A DNA stretch of 64,000 nucleotides from NCBI RefSeq assembly GCF_000716545.1, contig NZ_JNWZ01000015.1, positions 62,001-126,000 on the forward strand, read 5' to 3'. Positions 32,430 to 42,063 of this stretch are shown piece after piece (the stretch's first letter is position 1; every line of letters starts with the position of its first letter). Below the pieces are notes generated by a model. That model saw only the letters and a program-made list of their open reading frames with translations. It was not told the DNA's origin and did not search any database. The stretch is from Kitasatospora phosalacinea. GTDB lineage: Bacteria; Actinomycetota; Actinomycetes; Streptomycetales; Streptomycetaceae. The position numbers were made by a program, and so were the translations under genes.

Positions 32430-33542
32430 TCAGTGGGTGACCGGGGTGCCCGGCTTGATGACGATCAGGCGGTCGGTGAGCTGCAGGGTCGCCGCCTCCG
32501 GCTCGGTGTAGTTGAGCACCCGGCGGCCGCGCACCACCGCCACCACCAGGTCGTCCAGCTCGCGCGGGCTGCGCCCGGCCTCGGCCTTGGTGACCGGGCG
32601 CTCGGTGACGTCCAGGCCGTTGCCGTAGGTCAGCAGGTCCTCCATCACCGAGCCCGCGTTCGGGCTGAGCATCGACATGCCCAGCAGCCGGCCCGCCGAG
32701 CTGGACGAGGTGACCACCACGTCCGCGCCGCTCTGCCGCAGCAGCGGGGCGTTCTCGTCCTCGCGGACGGCGGCGACCACGGTGGCGCCCTTGTTCAGCT
32801 GGCGGGCGGTCAGGGTGATCAGGGCGGCGGTGTCGTCGCGCTCGGGGGCGACCACCACCTGGGCGGCGCGCGGCAGTTCGGCCCGGATCAGGGTCGCGGC
32901 CCGGGTGGCGTCGCCGAGCACGCCGACCAGCCCGTCGTGGGTGGCCTGGTCGATGGCCTTGGCCTGCGGGTCGACCACCACGATGGAGTCCTTCGGGACG
33001 CCCTGGCCGAGCAGGGTGTCCACGGCGCTGCGGCCCTTGGTGCCGTAGCCGATGACGACGGTGTGGTCCCGCACGGTGTGCCTCCAGCGTTCGATCCGCC
33101 ACTGCAGGCGGGTGCGTTCGGTGAGCACTTCGAGAGTCGTGCCGACCAGGATGATCAGGAAGAGCACGCGCAGCGGGGTGATCACGAAGATGTTCACCAG
33201 CCGCGCGGTGTCGCTCACCGGGGTGATGTCGCCGTACCCGGTGGTGGAGAGGGTGACGGTGGCGTAGTACGCCGCGTCGAGCAGGGTGACCGAGGAGTCC
33301 GCGTTGTCGTGGTAGCCCGCGTGGTCCGCGTACACGATCAGCGTGGTGGCCACCAGCACGCCCAGGGCCAGCAGCAGCCGACGGGCGACCTGGCGCGTCG
33401 GCGGGCGGGTCTGCCGGGCCGGCAGGGCGATCCGGCGGGTGGGGTCGGTGGTGTCGGTGCCCGGGTCCCGGAAGCGGTTGAGTGTCAGACGGGACGGCCG
33501 GGCACCCGTGTCCTGGGGCGGGTTGGAGTTCGGCACAGGCAC
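32430..33542 (-). CDS. Potassium channel protein with RCK domain
   Basis: A 370-residue two-membrane-helix potassium channel. The first helix is about residues 52-70 (LLLALGVLVATTLIVYA), the pore loop carries the filter TTGYGD, and the second helix is LFLIILVGTTLEVL. The cytoplasmic part begins with a TrkA-N/RCK domain with the nucleotide-binding VIGYGTKGRSAVDTLLGQG and ends in a TrkA-C-like region. Architecture matches MthK-like ligand-gated channels. Start is the GTG at 33542; a second GTG six bases in is equally possible. Converges on moeA. Confidence 0.9.
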   Translation of the reverse strand: MPVPNSNPPQDTGARPSRLTLNRFRDPGTDTTDPTRRIALPARQTRPPTRQVARRLLLALGVLVATTLIVYADHAGYHDNADSSVTLLDAAYYATVTLSTTGYGDITPVSDTARLVNIFVITPLRVLFLIILVGTTLEVLTERTRLQWRIERWRHTVRDHTVVIGYGTKGRSAVDTLLGQGVPKDSIVVVDPQAKAIDQATHDGLVGVLGDATRAATLIRAELPRAAQVVVAPERDDTAALITLTARQLNKGATVVAAVREDENAPLLRQSGADVVVTSSSSAGRLLGMSMLSPNAGSVMEDLLTYGNGLDVTERPVTKAEAGRSPRELDDLVVAVVRGRRVLNYTEPEAATLQLTDRLIVIKPGTPVTH

Positions 33543-33675
33543 AAGGATGGAGGGTCCGGACGCCGCCGGGGAACGCCGGGGCCGGAGTGTCGCCGGCCTG
33601 TCAGGATGCTCCCGCCCATCCTGACGGACTGTCCGTCGACGGCGGGGGGCACCGGGCGTGCGGGGGCCGGAGGCG

Positions 33676-33681
33676 TAGCGT
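33676..33681 (+). promoter_or_regulatory. Probable -10 element of a leaderless promoter
   Basis: TAGCGT ends 7 nt before the ATG at 33689, with no SD. Confidence 0.4.
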
Positions 33682-33688
33682 GGCGGCC

Positions 33689-34657
33689 ATGCGAGCCATC
33701 ACGATTCCCGAGCCCGGCGGCCCCGAGCGGCTGGTCTGGGCCGAGGTCCCCGATCCCGTACCGGCGGCCGGCGAGGTGCTGGTCGAGGTCGCCGCCACCG
33801 CGGTCAACCGGGCCGACCTGCTGCAGCGCCAGGGCTTCTACGACCCGCCGCCCGGAAGTTCGCCCTACCCGGGCCTGGAGTGCGCGGGCCGGATCGTCGC
33901 GCTCGGCCCCGGGGTGGCCGGCTGGGCGGTCGGCGACGAGGTCTGCGCGCTGCTCGCGGGCGGCGGCTACGCCCAGAAGGTCGCCGTCCCGGCGGGCCAA
34001 CTGCTGCCCGTGCCTAAGGGGTTGACGGCACAGCAGGCGGCCGCGCTGCCCGAGGTGGCCTGCACGGTGTGGTCGAACGTGTTCCAGGTCGCCCACCTGC
34101 GCCCCGGCGAGACCGTCCTGCTGCACGGCGGCGCCAGCGGCATCGGCACCATGGCGATCCAGCTGGCCAAGGCCGTCGGCGCCCGGGTCGCGGTCACCGC
34201 GGGCAGCGCCGAGAAGCTGGCCCGCTGCGCCGAGCTGGGTGCCGACCTGCTGATCGACTACCACGAGCAGGACTTCGTCGAGGAGGTCGCCGCGCTCGGC
34301 GGGGCCGACGTCATCCTCGACATCATCGGCGCCAAGTACCTGCAGCGGAACATCGACGCCCTGGCGGTCAACGGCCGTCTGGTGGTGATCGGCCTGCAGG
34401 GCGGCGTCAAGGCCGAGGTCAACCTCTCCACCCTGCTGTCCAAGCGCGCCGCCCTGGTCGCCACCAACCTGCGCGGCCGCCCGCTCGGGGAGAAGGCCGC
34501 CATCGTCGCCGCCGTCCGCGAGCACGTCTGGCCGCTGGTCGAGGCGGGCGTGGTGAAGCCGGTGGTCGACCGCGTCCTGCCGATCGCCGAGGCCGCCGAG
34601 GCGCACCGGGTGATCGAGTCCGGCACCCAGGTCGGCAAGGTCGTCCTGGAGCTCTAG
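33689..34657 (+). CDS. NAD(P)H-quinone oxidoreductase (PIG3-like MDR family)
   Basis: A 322-residue medium-chain dehydrogenase/reductase without catalytic zinc ligands. MRAITIPEPGGPERLVWAEV is the canonical start, NRADLLQRQGFYDPPPG is the family signature, and LLHGGASGIGTMAIQLAKAV is the NADPH-binding Rossmann motif (residues about 148-168). The C-terminal AHRVIESGTQVGKVVLEL is standard. PIG3-like enzymes reduce quinones and similar electrophiles. The ATG is 7 nt after TAGCGT, suggesting a leaderless transcript. Divergent from the potassium channel gene. Confidence 0.88.
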   Translation: MRAITIPEPGGPERLVWAEVPDPVPAAGEVLVEVAATAVNRADLLQRQGFYDPPPGSSPYPGLECAGRIVALGPGVAGWAVGDEVCALLAGGGYAQKVAVPAGQLLPVPKGLTAQQAAALPEVACTVWSNVFQVAHLRPGETVLLHGGASGIGTMAIQLAKAVGARVAVTAGSAEKLARCAELGADLLIDYHEQDFVEEVAALGGADVILDIIGAKYLQRNIDALAVNGRLVVIGLQGGVKAEVNLSTLLSKRAALVATNLRGRPLGEKAAIVAAVREHVWPLVEAGVVKPVVDRVLPIAEAAEAHRVIESGTQVGKVVLEL

Positions 34658-34784
34658 GGGCTCCGGGGTCCCGCCTGGGCGGGGTCGAAATGCCCGGAGT
34701 GTCCGAGTATGTGAGTCTGGTCACAAGCTGTTCCGCCTCCGCCCGCATCTCCCTGCGGACGGCCGTCGGGAGGACCTGCTTTCC

Positions 34785-35963
34785 ATGCTCGCTCGCCGCC
34801 GCACCGCGCTCCCCGCCCAGGCCGTCCCGGCCGTTCCGGTCCGTGTCACCGCCGCCCGCCCGCCCGCGCTGCGCCGCTGGGCGGTGCTGGGCGGGGCGGC
34901 ACTGCCGCTGCTGCTGGCCGCCCCGGCCCTGGCCGCCGACCCGGCGGCCGGGCCGGCCGCCGGGCCGCGGCAGCAGGCGCAGGCGCAACTGGAAGCGGCC
35001 CGGCAGCAGGCCAGGGCCCAGCTGGACGCGGCCCGGCAGCAGGTGGCGGGGCTCGCGGCGGAGGCCACCGAGCTGCCGGGGGTGCCGGTGCCGGCGGCGG
35101 GCGGGGCGATATCCGTGCCGTCCGACCCGGCCGATGGGCCGGCCACCGCTGTCGCCACGGCCACCACCACGGCCACCGCCACCCGGACCACCACGGCCAC
35201 CGCCACCCGGACCGCCGCGTCGCCGGCCGTCCCTGCTGCGCCGCCCGTGTCATCCGGGTCGCCCGTTCCGGGGGAGGAGGGGGAGGAGGGAGAGCCGCAG
35301 GCGCCGGTGGAGCCGTCCCGGACCCCGTCGGTCCCGCCCGTCTCCGCTCCGGCGCCCACGCCCGTCCCTTCCCCTTCTCCTTCCCCCTCTCCCTCCCCGA
35401 CGCCGACTTCCGGGCCCTCCCCCTCCCCCACCCCCGCCCCCGCGCCCTCGGCCCTGCCGCCGTCGCCTCCGCCGTCCGCCCCCGGGCACGGGCGGCACCA
35501 GCAGCCGGTGGTGCCGCTGCTCCCGGCCGCGCCCTGGACGCCGCCCGCAGGGCCCCCGGCGGACGGGCCGGCCGACGGGCCGCGCACGGCGCCGGAGCGG
35601 GACGCGCCGGAGCGGGAGCCGGACGCGGCGGGGCCCGGCCGGGGCGGCGGCCGGTCGGGCGCGACTGCGGGCACGGTCCCCGGCGCACCGAGCGCGACCG
35701 CGGGCACGGTCCCCGGCGCACCGAGCGCGAGCGCGGACGCGAGCGCCGGCACGGGCACCGGGTCCGGCGGCGCGGACGCGGACGCGGCCACGGGGGAGCC
35801 GGCGGTGGCCGGCGGGGAGCTGGCGGCGGGCCCGGTGGTGCCGGTGGTGCCCGCGCCGCACCGCTGGGGCGACCCGTCCGTCCGGCAGTTGCCGCTGGGT
35901 GTCGGCCTGGGTCTGATGGGCCTCGGCCTGGGGATGATCGGGTTGCGGCTGCGCCGGCGGTGA
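34785..35963 (+). CDS. Secreted low-complexity Pro/Ser/Ala/Thr-rich protein, LPXTG-like anchor absent
   Basis: A 392-residue protein with no recognised domain. Residues 1-50 form a signal peptide (MLARRRTALP, hydrophobic WAVLGGAALPLLLAAPALAA). The mature part starts with a Gln/Ala-rich, probably helical stretch (QQAQAQLEAARQQARAQLDA), then Thr/Ala repeats, Pro/Ser repeats and two copies of ATAGTVPGAPS. A membrane helix near the C-terminus (LGVGLGLMGLGLGMIGLRL) followed by RRR anchors it. This frame was chosen over two other open frames because only it has a signal peptide and tail anchor. Likely a cell-surface stalk-like protein. The following gene is bpa. Confidence 0.6.
   Translation: MLARRRTALPAQAVPAVPVRVTAARPPALRRWAVLGGAALPLLLAAPALAADPAAGPAAGPRQQAQAQLEAARQQARAQLDAARQQVAGLAAEATELPGVPVPAAGGAISVPSDPADGPATAVATATTTATATRTTTATATRTAASPAVPAAPPVSSGSPVPGEEGEEGEPQAPVEPSRTPSVPPVSAPAPTPVPSPSPSPSPSPTPTSGPSPSPTPAPAPSALPPSPPPSAPGHGRHQQPVVPLLPAAPWTPPAGPPADGPADGPRTAPERDAPEREPDAAGPGRGGGRSGATAGTVPGAPSATAGTVPGAPSASADASAGTGTGSGGADADAATGEPAVAGGELAAGPVVPVVPAPHRWGDPSVRQLPLGVGLGLMGLGLGMIGLRLRRR
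35661..35726 (+). repeat. Two 33-bp tandem repeats in the secreted protein gene
   Basis: Units 35661-35693 and 35694-35726 differ at one base and encode ATAGTVPGAPS twice. Confidence 0.8.
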
Positions 35964-36039
35964 CGGGGACGGCCGGGCCGGGACGATCGGCGGGCCGGTC
36001 GCGTTGACCACCGTGGTGGACGAAGCATATGAAGGAGTT

Positions 36040-36657
36040 ATGACCAACCCGATGAACGAGCGGTCGCAGCAAGAACCCTTCCCGGCGGCACAGGCGGCGG
36101 CCGGGAGGTCAGAGGACAGTCCGAAGGTGCTGATCGTCGGGCCGGACGGGATGGCGGTGGGCACCGCGTCGGCCGGCGGGCTGGGGCGGGGCGGCGAGGA
36201 GGACGAGCCGCGCGAGCTCCCGGTGACCGAGATGGTCGAGCAGCCGGCGAAGGTGATGCGCATCGGCAGCATGATCAAGCAGCTGCTGGAGGAGGTGCGG
36301 GCGGCGCCCCTGGACGAGGCGAGCCGGGCGCGGTTGAAGGACATCCACGCCAGTTCGATCAAGGAGCTGGAACTGGGCCTGGCCCCGGAACTGGTCGAGG
36401 AGTTGGAGCGGCTCTCGCTGCCGTTCGCCGACGACACGATCCCGACCGAGGCCGAACTGCGCATCGCCCAGGCGCAGTTGGTGGGATGGCTGGAGGGCCT
36501 GTTCCACGGCATCCAGACCGCGCTGTTCGCCCAGCAGATGGCGGCGCGGGCGCAGTTGGAGCAGATGCGGCGGGCGCTGCCCCCCGGTCTGCACGGCGCG
36601 GAGGGCGACCAGGAGGAGGGCCCGGGCCGCGGGATCCGCTCCGGTCCGTACCTGTAG
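36040..36657 (+). CDS. bpa: Bacterial proteasome activator Bpa
   Basis: ATP-independent ring-shaped activator that opens the 20S proteasome gate. The 205-residue protein matches the DUF2587/Bpa family: VLIVGPDGMAVG near the start, PVTEMVEQPAKVMRIGSMIK, the four-helix core (LLEEVRAAPLDEASRARLKD, ELELGLAPELVEELERL, AQAQLVGWLEGLFHGIQTAL) and the C-terminal GPYL, the equivalent of the GQYL gate-opening motif of M. tuberculosis Bpa. The ATG at 36040 has GAAGGAG only 2-3 nt upstream; ATG 36052 would have more usual spacing and is a real alternative. A hairpin terminator follows. Confidence 0.9.
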   Translation: MTNPMNERSQQEPFPAAQAAAGRSEDSPKVLIVGPDGMAVGTASAGGLGRGGEEDEPRELPVTEMVEQPAKVMRIGSMIKQLLEEVRAAPLDEASRARLKDIHASSIKELELGLAPELVEELERLSLPFADDTIPTEAELRIAQAQLVGWLEGLFHGIQTALFAQQMAARAQLEQMRRALPPGLHGAEGDQEEGPGRGIRSGPYL

Positions 36658-36679
36658 TCCTACCCACGGTGGCCTTGCG

Positions 36680-36703
36680 GGGGCCGCGCTTCGGCGCGGC
36701 CCC
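36680..36703 (+). terminator. TTCG-loop terminator after bpa
   Basis: Perfect 10-bp arms GGGGCCGCGC / GCGCGGCCCC with TTCG loop. Confidence 0.8.
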
Positions 36704-36762
36704 GAACCGCTACCCTGACCGGTGTCCGGAGAAGTACCGCGCGCCGAGGGGGAGCTGGGACG

Positions 36763-38067
<1,305 letters not shown>

Positions 38068-38245
38068 CGCCGGGCACAACCGTTCGACACCGTACTCGAA
38101 GCCGCCTCCCCGGCGGGCCGGCAGCGCCCGGTCCGACCCCCGCGCGAGCCCTCCCGTTCCACGCCGGAGGGCGCGAGACGGTAGCGTGCTCGGGAAGAAC
38201 CGACAGGGCGAACGCGCGCCGAGCGGGTGCCCGGGGCGAGGAGCG

Positions 38246-39934
38246 ATGGGTCAGAGCGAACGACCGGACGACGACGGGGACCAGCGACGGGACGTGCCCG
38301 GCGAGGACGCCCGGGACGGGGACGCGGGCGGGCCCGAGGAGGCCACCGGACCCACCGAGGTGATCCCGTCCGGCCCCCGGACTCCCGGCCGCGGCAGCGC
38401 CGTTCCGTTCCCCACGGTCGGCGAGGGCCGCTACCGGCTGACCCGGCGGCTGGGCCGCGGCGGCATGGCCGAGGTGTTCGCCGCCCAGGACATCCGGCTG
38501 GGCCGCACCGTCGCCGTCAAGCTGCTGCGCTCGGAGCTCGCCGAGGACGACACCGCCCGGCTGCGCTTCACCCGCGAGGCACACGCCGTCGCCGCGCTCA
38601 ACCACCACTCGATCGTCGCGGTCTACGACACCGGCGAGGAGCAGCACGGCGGCGAGTCCACCCCGTACATCGTGATGGAGCTGGTCGAGGGCCGCACCGT
38701 GCGCGAGCTGCTGGTGGACGAGGAGGCGCCGCCGGTCGACCAGGCGCTGATCATCACCGCCGGGGTGCTGGAGGCGCTGGCCTACAGCCACCGGCACGGC
38801 ATCGTGCACCGCGACATCAAGCCCGCCAACGTCATCATCACCACCACCGGCGCGGTCAAGGTGATGGACTTCGGCATCGCCCGGGCGCTGGCCGGCGGCG
38901 CCACCACCATGACGCAGACCGGCATGGTGATGGGCACCCCGCAGTACCTGTCGCCCGAGCAGGCCCTCGGCAAGGCGGTCGACCACCGCTCCGACCTGTA
39001 CGCGGCCGGCTGCATGCTGTACGAACTGCTCACCCTGCGGCCGCCGTTCGTCGGCGAGACGCCGCTGTCGGTGGTCTACCAGCACGTCCAGGACGTGCCG
39101 GTGTCGCCGTCCCGGGCCAACGACCGGGTGTCGCCGCAGTTGGACGCGCTGGTGCTGCGGGCGCTGGAGAAGAACCCGGACGACCGGTTCCAGAGCGCCG
39201 ACGAGTTCCGCGCCCACGTGCAGCACGCGCTGCGGCAGATGCACGGCGCGGCCGGCGCGGGCTACCCGCCGGGCGCGGCCGGACTGGCCGCGGCCGCCGC
39301 GGCCGGCGCCTGGGAGCACACCCCGCCGCCCGGCTCCGCCTCGCTGACCGAGCCGATGAGCCCGATGGCGGGCGAGGCGGACGCCACCGAGGCGCTGCCC
39401 TACCGGGCCACCTCGGCGTACCGGACGCCCGCGCAGCCCTACCCGGCGGTGGTCGGGGCGGGCGGCGGCGGGAACGGCGAGGAGCCGGGCGAGCCGCACC
39501 GCCGCAACCCGTGGGGCTGGGTGCTGGGCGCGGTCGCGCTGGTGCTCGCCGCCACCATCGGGATCGCGCTGGCGCTGACCGCCGACAACGGCCCCGACAA
39601 GACCCCGGAGGAGAAGCAGACCACGGCGCCGGTGTCGACACCCAGCGCCCCGGCCAGCGACGAGCCGGTCGAACGGCCCACCACGCAGGCGCCCACCCGC
39701 ACCCCGAGCGGCGGCGGCACCCACCAGCAGGAGACGCCGAGCAGCACGCCCTCGCCGTCCGCCTCGCGTTCGGCCAGCCCGTCGCCGTCCGCCTCGGCCA
39801 GTTCGTCGCGCTCGGCGACGGTGAGCGCTTCGCCCTCGGCCAGCGCGAGTGCGAGCGCGAGCGCGAGCCCGTCTCCCAGCGCGAGCGGCTCCCCCGGTGG
39901 GGCGCTGCCCAGTCCGCCGGCGGGCTCCGAATAG
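38246..39934 (+). CDS. Membrane-anchored Ser/Thr protein kinase with Ser-rich exterior
   Basis: A 562-residue Hanks-type kinase. After an acidic N-terminal tail of about 60 residues, the kinase domain runs to about residue 330 with GRGGMAEVFAAQD, AVKLL lysine, HRDIKPANVI, DFGIARALAG and SPEQALG. A Pro/Ala linker leads to a membrane helix at about 423-445 (GWVLGAVALVLAATIGIALA). The outside portion (about 115 residues) is Thr/Pro/Ser-rich and ends in Ser-Ala repeats, with no PASTA repeats. The ATG at 38246 follows GAGGAGCG. Kinase domain is close to that of the preceding gene. Converges on the phosphotransferase gene. Confidence 0.92.
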   Translation: MGQSERPDDDGDQRRDVPGEDARDGDAGGPEEATGPTEVIPSGPRTPGRGSAVPFPTVGEGRYRLTRRLGRGGMAEVFAAQDIRLGRTVAVKLLRSELAEDDTARLRFTREAHAVAALNHHSIVAVYDTGEEQHGGESTPYIVMELVEGRTVRELLVDEEAPPVDQALIITAGVLEALAYSHRHGIVHRDIKPANVIITTTGAVKVMDFGIARALAGGATTMTQTGMVMGTPQYLSPEQALGKAVDHRSDLYAAGCMLYELLTLRPPFVGETPLSVVYQHVQDVPVSPSRANDRVSPQLDALVLRALEKNPDDRFQSADEFRAHVQHALRQMHGAAGAGYPPGAAGLAAAAAAGAWEHTPPPGSASLTEPMSPMAGEADATEALPYRATSAYRTPAQPYPAVVGAGGGGNGEEPGEPHRRNPWGWVLGAVALVLAATIGIALALTADNGPDKTPEEKQTTAPVSTPSAPASDEPVERPTTQAPTRTPSGGGTHQQETPSSTPSPSASRSASPSPSASASSSRSATVSASPSASASASASASPSPSASGSPGGALPSPPAGSE

Positions 39935-39948
39935 CCTGGGCGGGCAGG

Positions 39949-41034
39949 TCAGTTGGTGAAGGCGTCCAAGACCTGCTCGTACTCCTGGCACCACCAGGCC
40001 AGTTGGCCGGCCGCGGCCGGGAACAGCGGGTCGGCGCGGTGGTCGCGGCGCTGGTAGCGCCACTGCAGCATCCACAGGTCGTTCAGCCGCTCCCACCAGA
40101 CCCGGTGGACGGCGCGGGCGACCTGTTCGGCGTCCGCGGCGCCGGTGGCGCGGTAGGCGCGGGCCCAGTGGCGGACCCGGGGGAGGTCGAGGACGCCGGT
40201 GGCGCGGTCGTTGAAGAGCAGGGTGGCGGCCCGGACGGCCTCCTCGGCGACCGGGTGCGGGGCGAGCTTGTCCCAGTCCAGGACGGCGCTGACGGTGCCG
40301 CCGAGGTGGAGCACGTTCAGGCCGTGGAAGTCGCCGTGGGTCCAGCCGGTGGGCGGGGCGTCGGCGGGGCCGGGGCGGCGGTGGCGGTGGGCGTCGAGCA
40401 GTTCGAGGCGCTGGAGGAGGTGCTCCTCGGCGTACCGGTCGAAGGCGTCGTAGGGGCGGTGCGCGCGGGCCAGGGCCCGGAGGTCGGCGATGATCCGCCG
40501 GGTCTCCTCGACCTCGGCGCTGAGCACCCCGTCCGGCTGCCGCAGCGGGGCGCACACCTCGGCCAGCGCGCCGTGCAGCGCCCCCAGCAGGGCGCCGAGC
40601 GCGCCGCACCGCTCCGGGGCGAGCTCGGTGCCGTGGCGGTGGTTTCCGGCCACCCACGGGTAGAGCGCGAACAGCCGTCCGCCGTGCGCGGTGACGGTGC
40701 GGCCGTCCCGGTCGGCGAGCGGGGCGGGCACCGGCAGGCCGCGGGCGGCCAGGGCGGCGGTGGCGCGGTGCTGGGTGGTGATCGCGGGCCGGCCGGCGGT
40801 GGCCCGGTCGACGTAGCACTTGAGGAAGTAGGTGCCGTCCCCGGTGGTGACCCGGTAGCCCCGGTTGAGCAGGCCCTCCGCGACCGCGGTGACCGCCGTG
40901 GGCGGCGGTAGGCGGTAGGCGCGCAGGACCCCGGCCACGGCGGCGTGCGCGACCGGGGGGCTGAGGGTTCCGACGGGGGGAGCGGTGGCGTCCGGGCGGG
41001 CCGGCGCGAGGGAGATGGTCTGACCGTCCGTCAC
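39949..41034 (-). CDS. Phosphotransferase family protein (APH/homoserine kinase-like)
   Basis: A 361-residue member of the aminoglycoside phosphotransferase/choline kinase fold. YFLKCYVDR contains the ATP-binding Lys, WTHGDFHGLNVLHLGG is the catalytic loop (HGDxHxxN) and SAVLDWDKL holds the metal-binding Asp. The small N-terminal segment LNRGYRVTTGDGTYFLK resembles ThrB2-type homoserine kinases. Substrate unknown. No resistance function is implied by context. Its stop codon is 14 bp from the end of the convergent kinase gene, and the response regulator gene lies upstream of it on the same strand, 56 bp away. Confidence 0.82.
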   Translation of the reverse strand: MTDGQTISLAPARPDATAPPVGTLSPPVAHAAVAGVLRAYRLPPPTAVTAVAEGLLNRGYRVTTGDGTYFLKCYVDRATAGRPAITTQHRATAALAARGLPVPAPLADRDGRTVTAHGGRLFALYPWVAGNHRHGTELAPERCGALGALLGALHGALAEVCAPLRQPDGVLSAEVEETRRIIADLRALARAHRPYDAFDRYAEEHLLQRLELLDAHRHRRPGPADAPPTGWTHGDFHGLNVLHLGGTVSAVLDWDKLAPHPVAEEAVRAATLLFNDRATGVLDLPRVRHWARAYRATGAADAEQVARAVHRVWWERLNDLWMLQWRYQRRDHRADPLFPAAAGQLAWWCQEYEQVLDAFTN

Positions 41035-41090
41035 GCGCAGAGCTTATTACTCGGCGTGATGGTGACTTGACACAGCGTGTGCGAATCTGC

Positions 41091-41750
41091 TCAGTGGTGC
41101 TGGTCGGCCTGGCGGCGGGCCACGTAGGCGGCGACCTGGGTGCGGCGCTCCATGCCCATCTTGGCGAGCAGGCTGCTGACGTAGTTCTTCACCGTCTTCT
41201 CGGCCAGGTGCAGCTCGTTGCCGATCTGCCGGTTGGTCATCCCCTCGCCGATCAGGTCGAGGATCCGGCGCTCCTGTTTCGTCAACTGCGCGATCCGCTC
41301 GTCCTCCTTCTCGCCCCCGTCGCGCAGCCGGGCCAGCACCCGACTGGTGGCCACCGGGTCGAGCAGGGATTTGCCGGCCGCGACGTCGCGCACCGCGGAG
41401 AGCAGATCGGTGCCGCGGATCGCTTTCAGGACATATCCGGAGGCCCCCGCCATGATCGAGTCGAACAGCGCCTCGTCGTCGGAGAAGGAGGTGAGCATCA
41501 GGCATTTCACCGAGGGGTCCCGGGAGCGGATCTCGCGGCACACCTCGACGCCGTTTCCGTCGGGCAGCCGGACGTCGAGCACCGCCACGTCCGGGTGGAC
41601 CGCCGGGATGCGGTTGAGGGCCTCGGCCGCCGTCCCCGCCTCGCCCACCACCTCGATGTCGCCCTCCATGGAGAGCAGGTCGTGCACGCCGCGCCGGACC
41701 ACTTCGTGATCATCGAGGAGAAACACCCTGATATGTCCGTTATCGGTCAT
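41091..41750 (-). CDS. NarL/FixJ-type response regulator (no adjacent kinase)
   Basis: A 219-residue two-domain regulator. The receiver domain (residues 6-125) has the acidic DD pair in [10 protein letters not shown], phospho-acceptor Asp in [11 protein letters not shown], Thr/Ser in LTSFSDDE and Lys in VLKAI. The C-terminal LuxR helix-turn-helix (about 150-210) reads [38 protein letters not shown]. No histidine kinase gene is adjacent, so it is an orphan within this window. The ATG at 41750 begins the receiver directly; it is divergent from the 2-oxoacid dehydrogenase operon with a perfect 14-bp palindrome between them, suggesting it may control that operon. Confidence 0.9.
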   Translation of the reverse strand: MTDNGHIRVFLLDDHEVVRRGVHDLLSMEGDIEVVGEAGTAAEALNRIPAVHPDVAVLDVRLPDGNGVEVCREIRSRDPSVKCLMLTSFSDDEALFDSIMAGASGYVLKAIRGTDLLSAVRDVAAGKSLLDPVATSRVLARLRDGGEKEDERIAQLTKQERRILDLIGEGMTNRQIGNELHLAEKTVKNYVSSLLAKMGMERRTQVAAYVARRQADQHH

Positions 41751-41882
41751 TTGCAAAGCGTCGCACAAATCGATGCCGGTTACCCCCTTTCGCAGCGGCC
41801 CGTGCCCGGATACCGTGCGCTGGTGTCCTGACCGGAACGGGTAAGCCGCGTCACACCGACGGTTTCCCCCACCGGAGAACAA

Positions 41883-41896
41883 CTAGGACGTCCTAG
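41883..41896. promoter_or_regulatory. Candidate operator: perfect 14-bp palindrome
   Basis: CTAGGACGTCCTAG lies in the 313-bp gap between the divergent response regulator gene and E1alpha gene, 133 bp from the former and 168 bp from the latter. CTAG is rare in this GC-rich genome, which makes a paired occurrence notable. Two AAGGGCGCC/AAAGGGCGCC direct repeats follow at 41898-41917. The rest of the gap shows no other clear element. Confidence 0.5.
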
Positions 41897-42063
41897 CGCA
41901 AGGGCGCCAAAGGGCGCCGCTGGGTAACGTTCTCGTGAGGGACGCCGTCGGAAAGGGAACACCGCCTGCCCGCACTGGTGCGCACACCCACGCGCGCGAG
42001 CCGGGGAGGCGACCGGACCGGCCACCGGCGACCCCGGGCGGCCGGACAGACCGAGGAGTGAAC

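Noticed and set aside
33485..34606. Reverse open frame opposite the quinone oxidoreductase
   Set aside because: Antisense shadow with no independent signals.
34846..36072. Alternative reverse and other-frame products of the low-complexity surface gene
   Set aside because: Only the forward frame from 34785 has a signal peptide and a C-terminal membrane anchor.
39840..39900. Tandem repeats at the end of the second kinase gene
   Set aside because: Low-complexity Ser-Ala coding, as at the C-terminus of the PBP; normal for Streptomyces extracellular tails.
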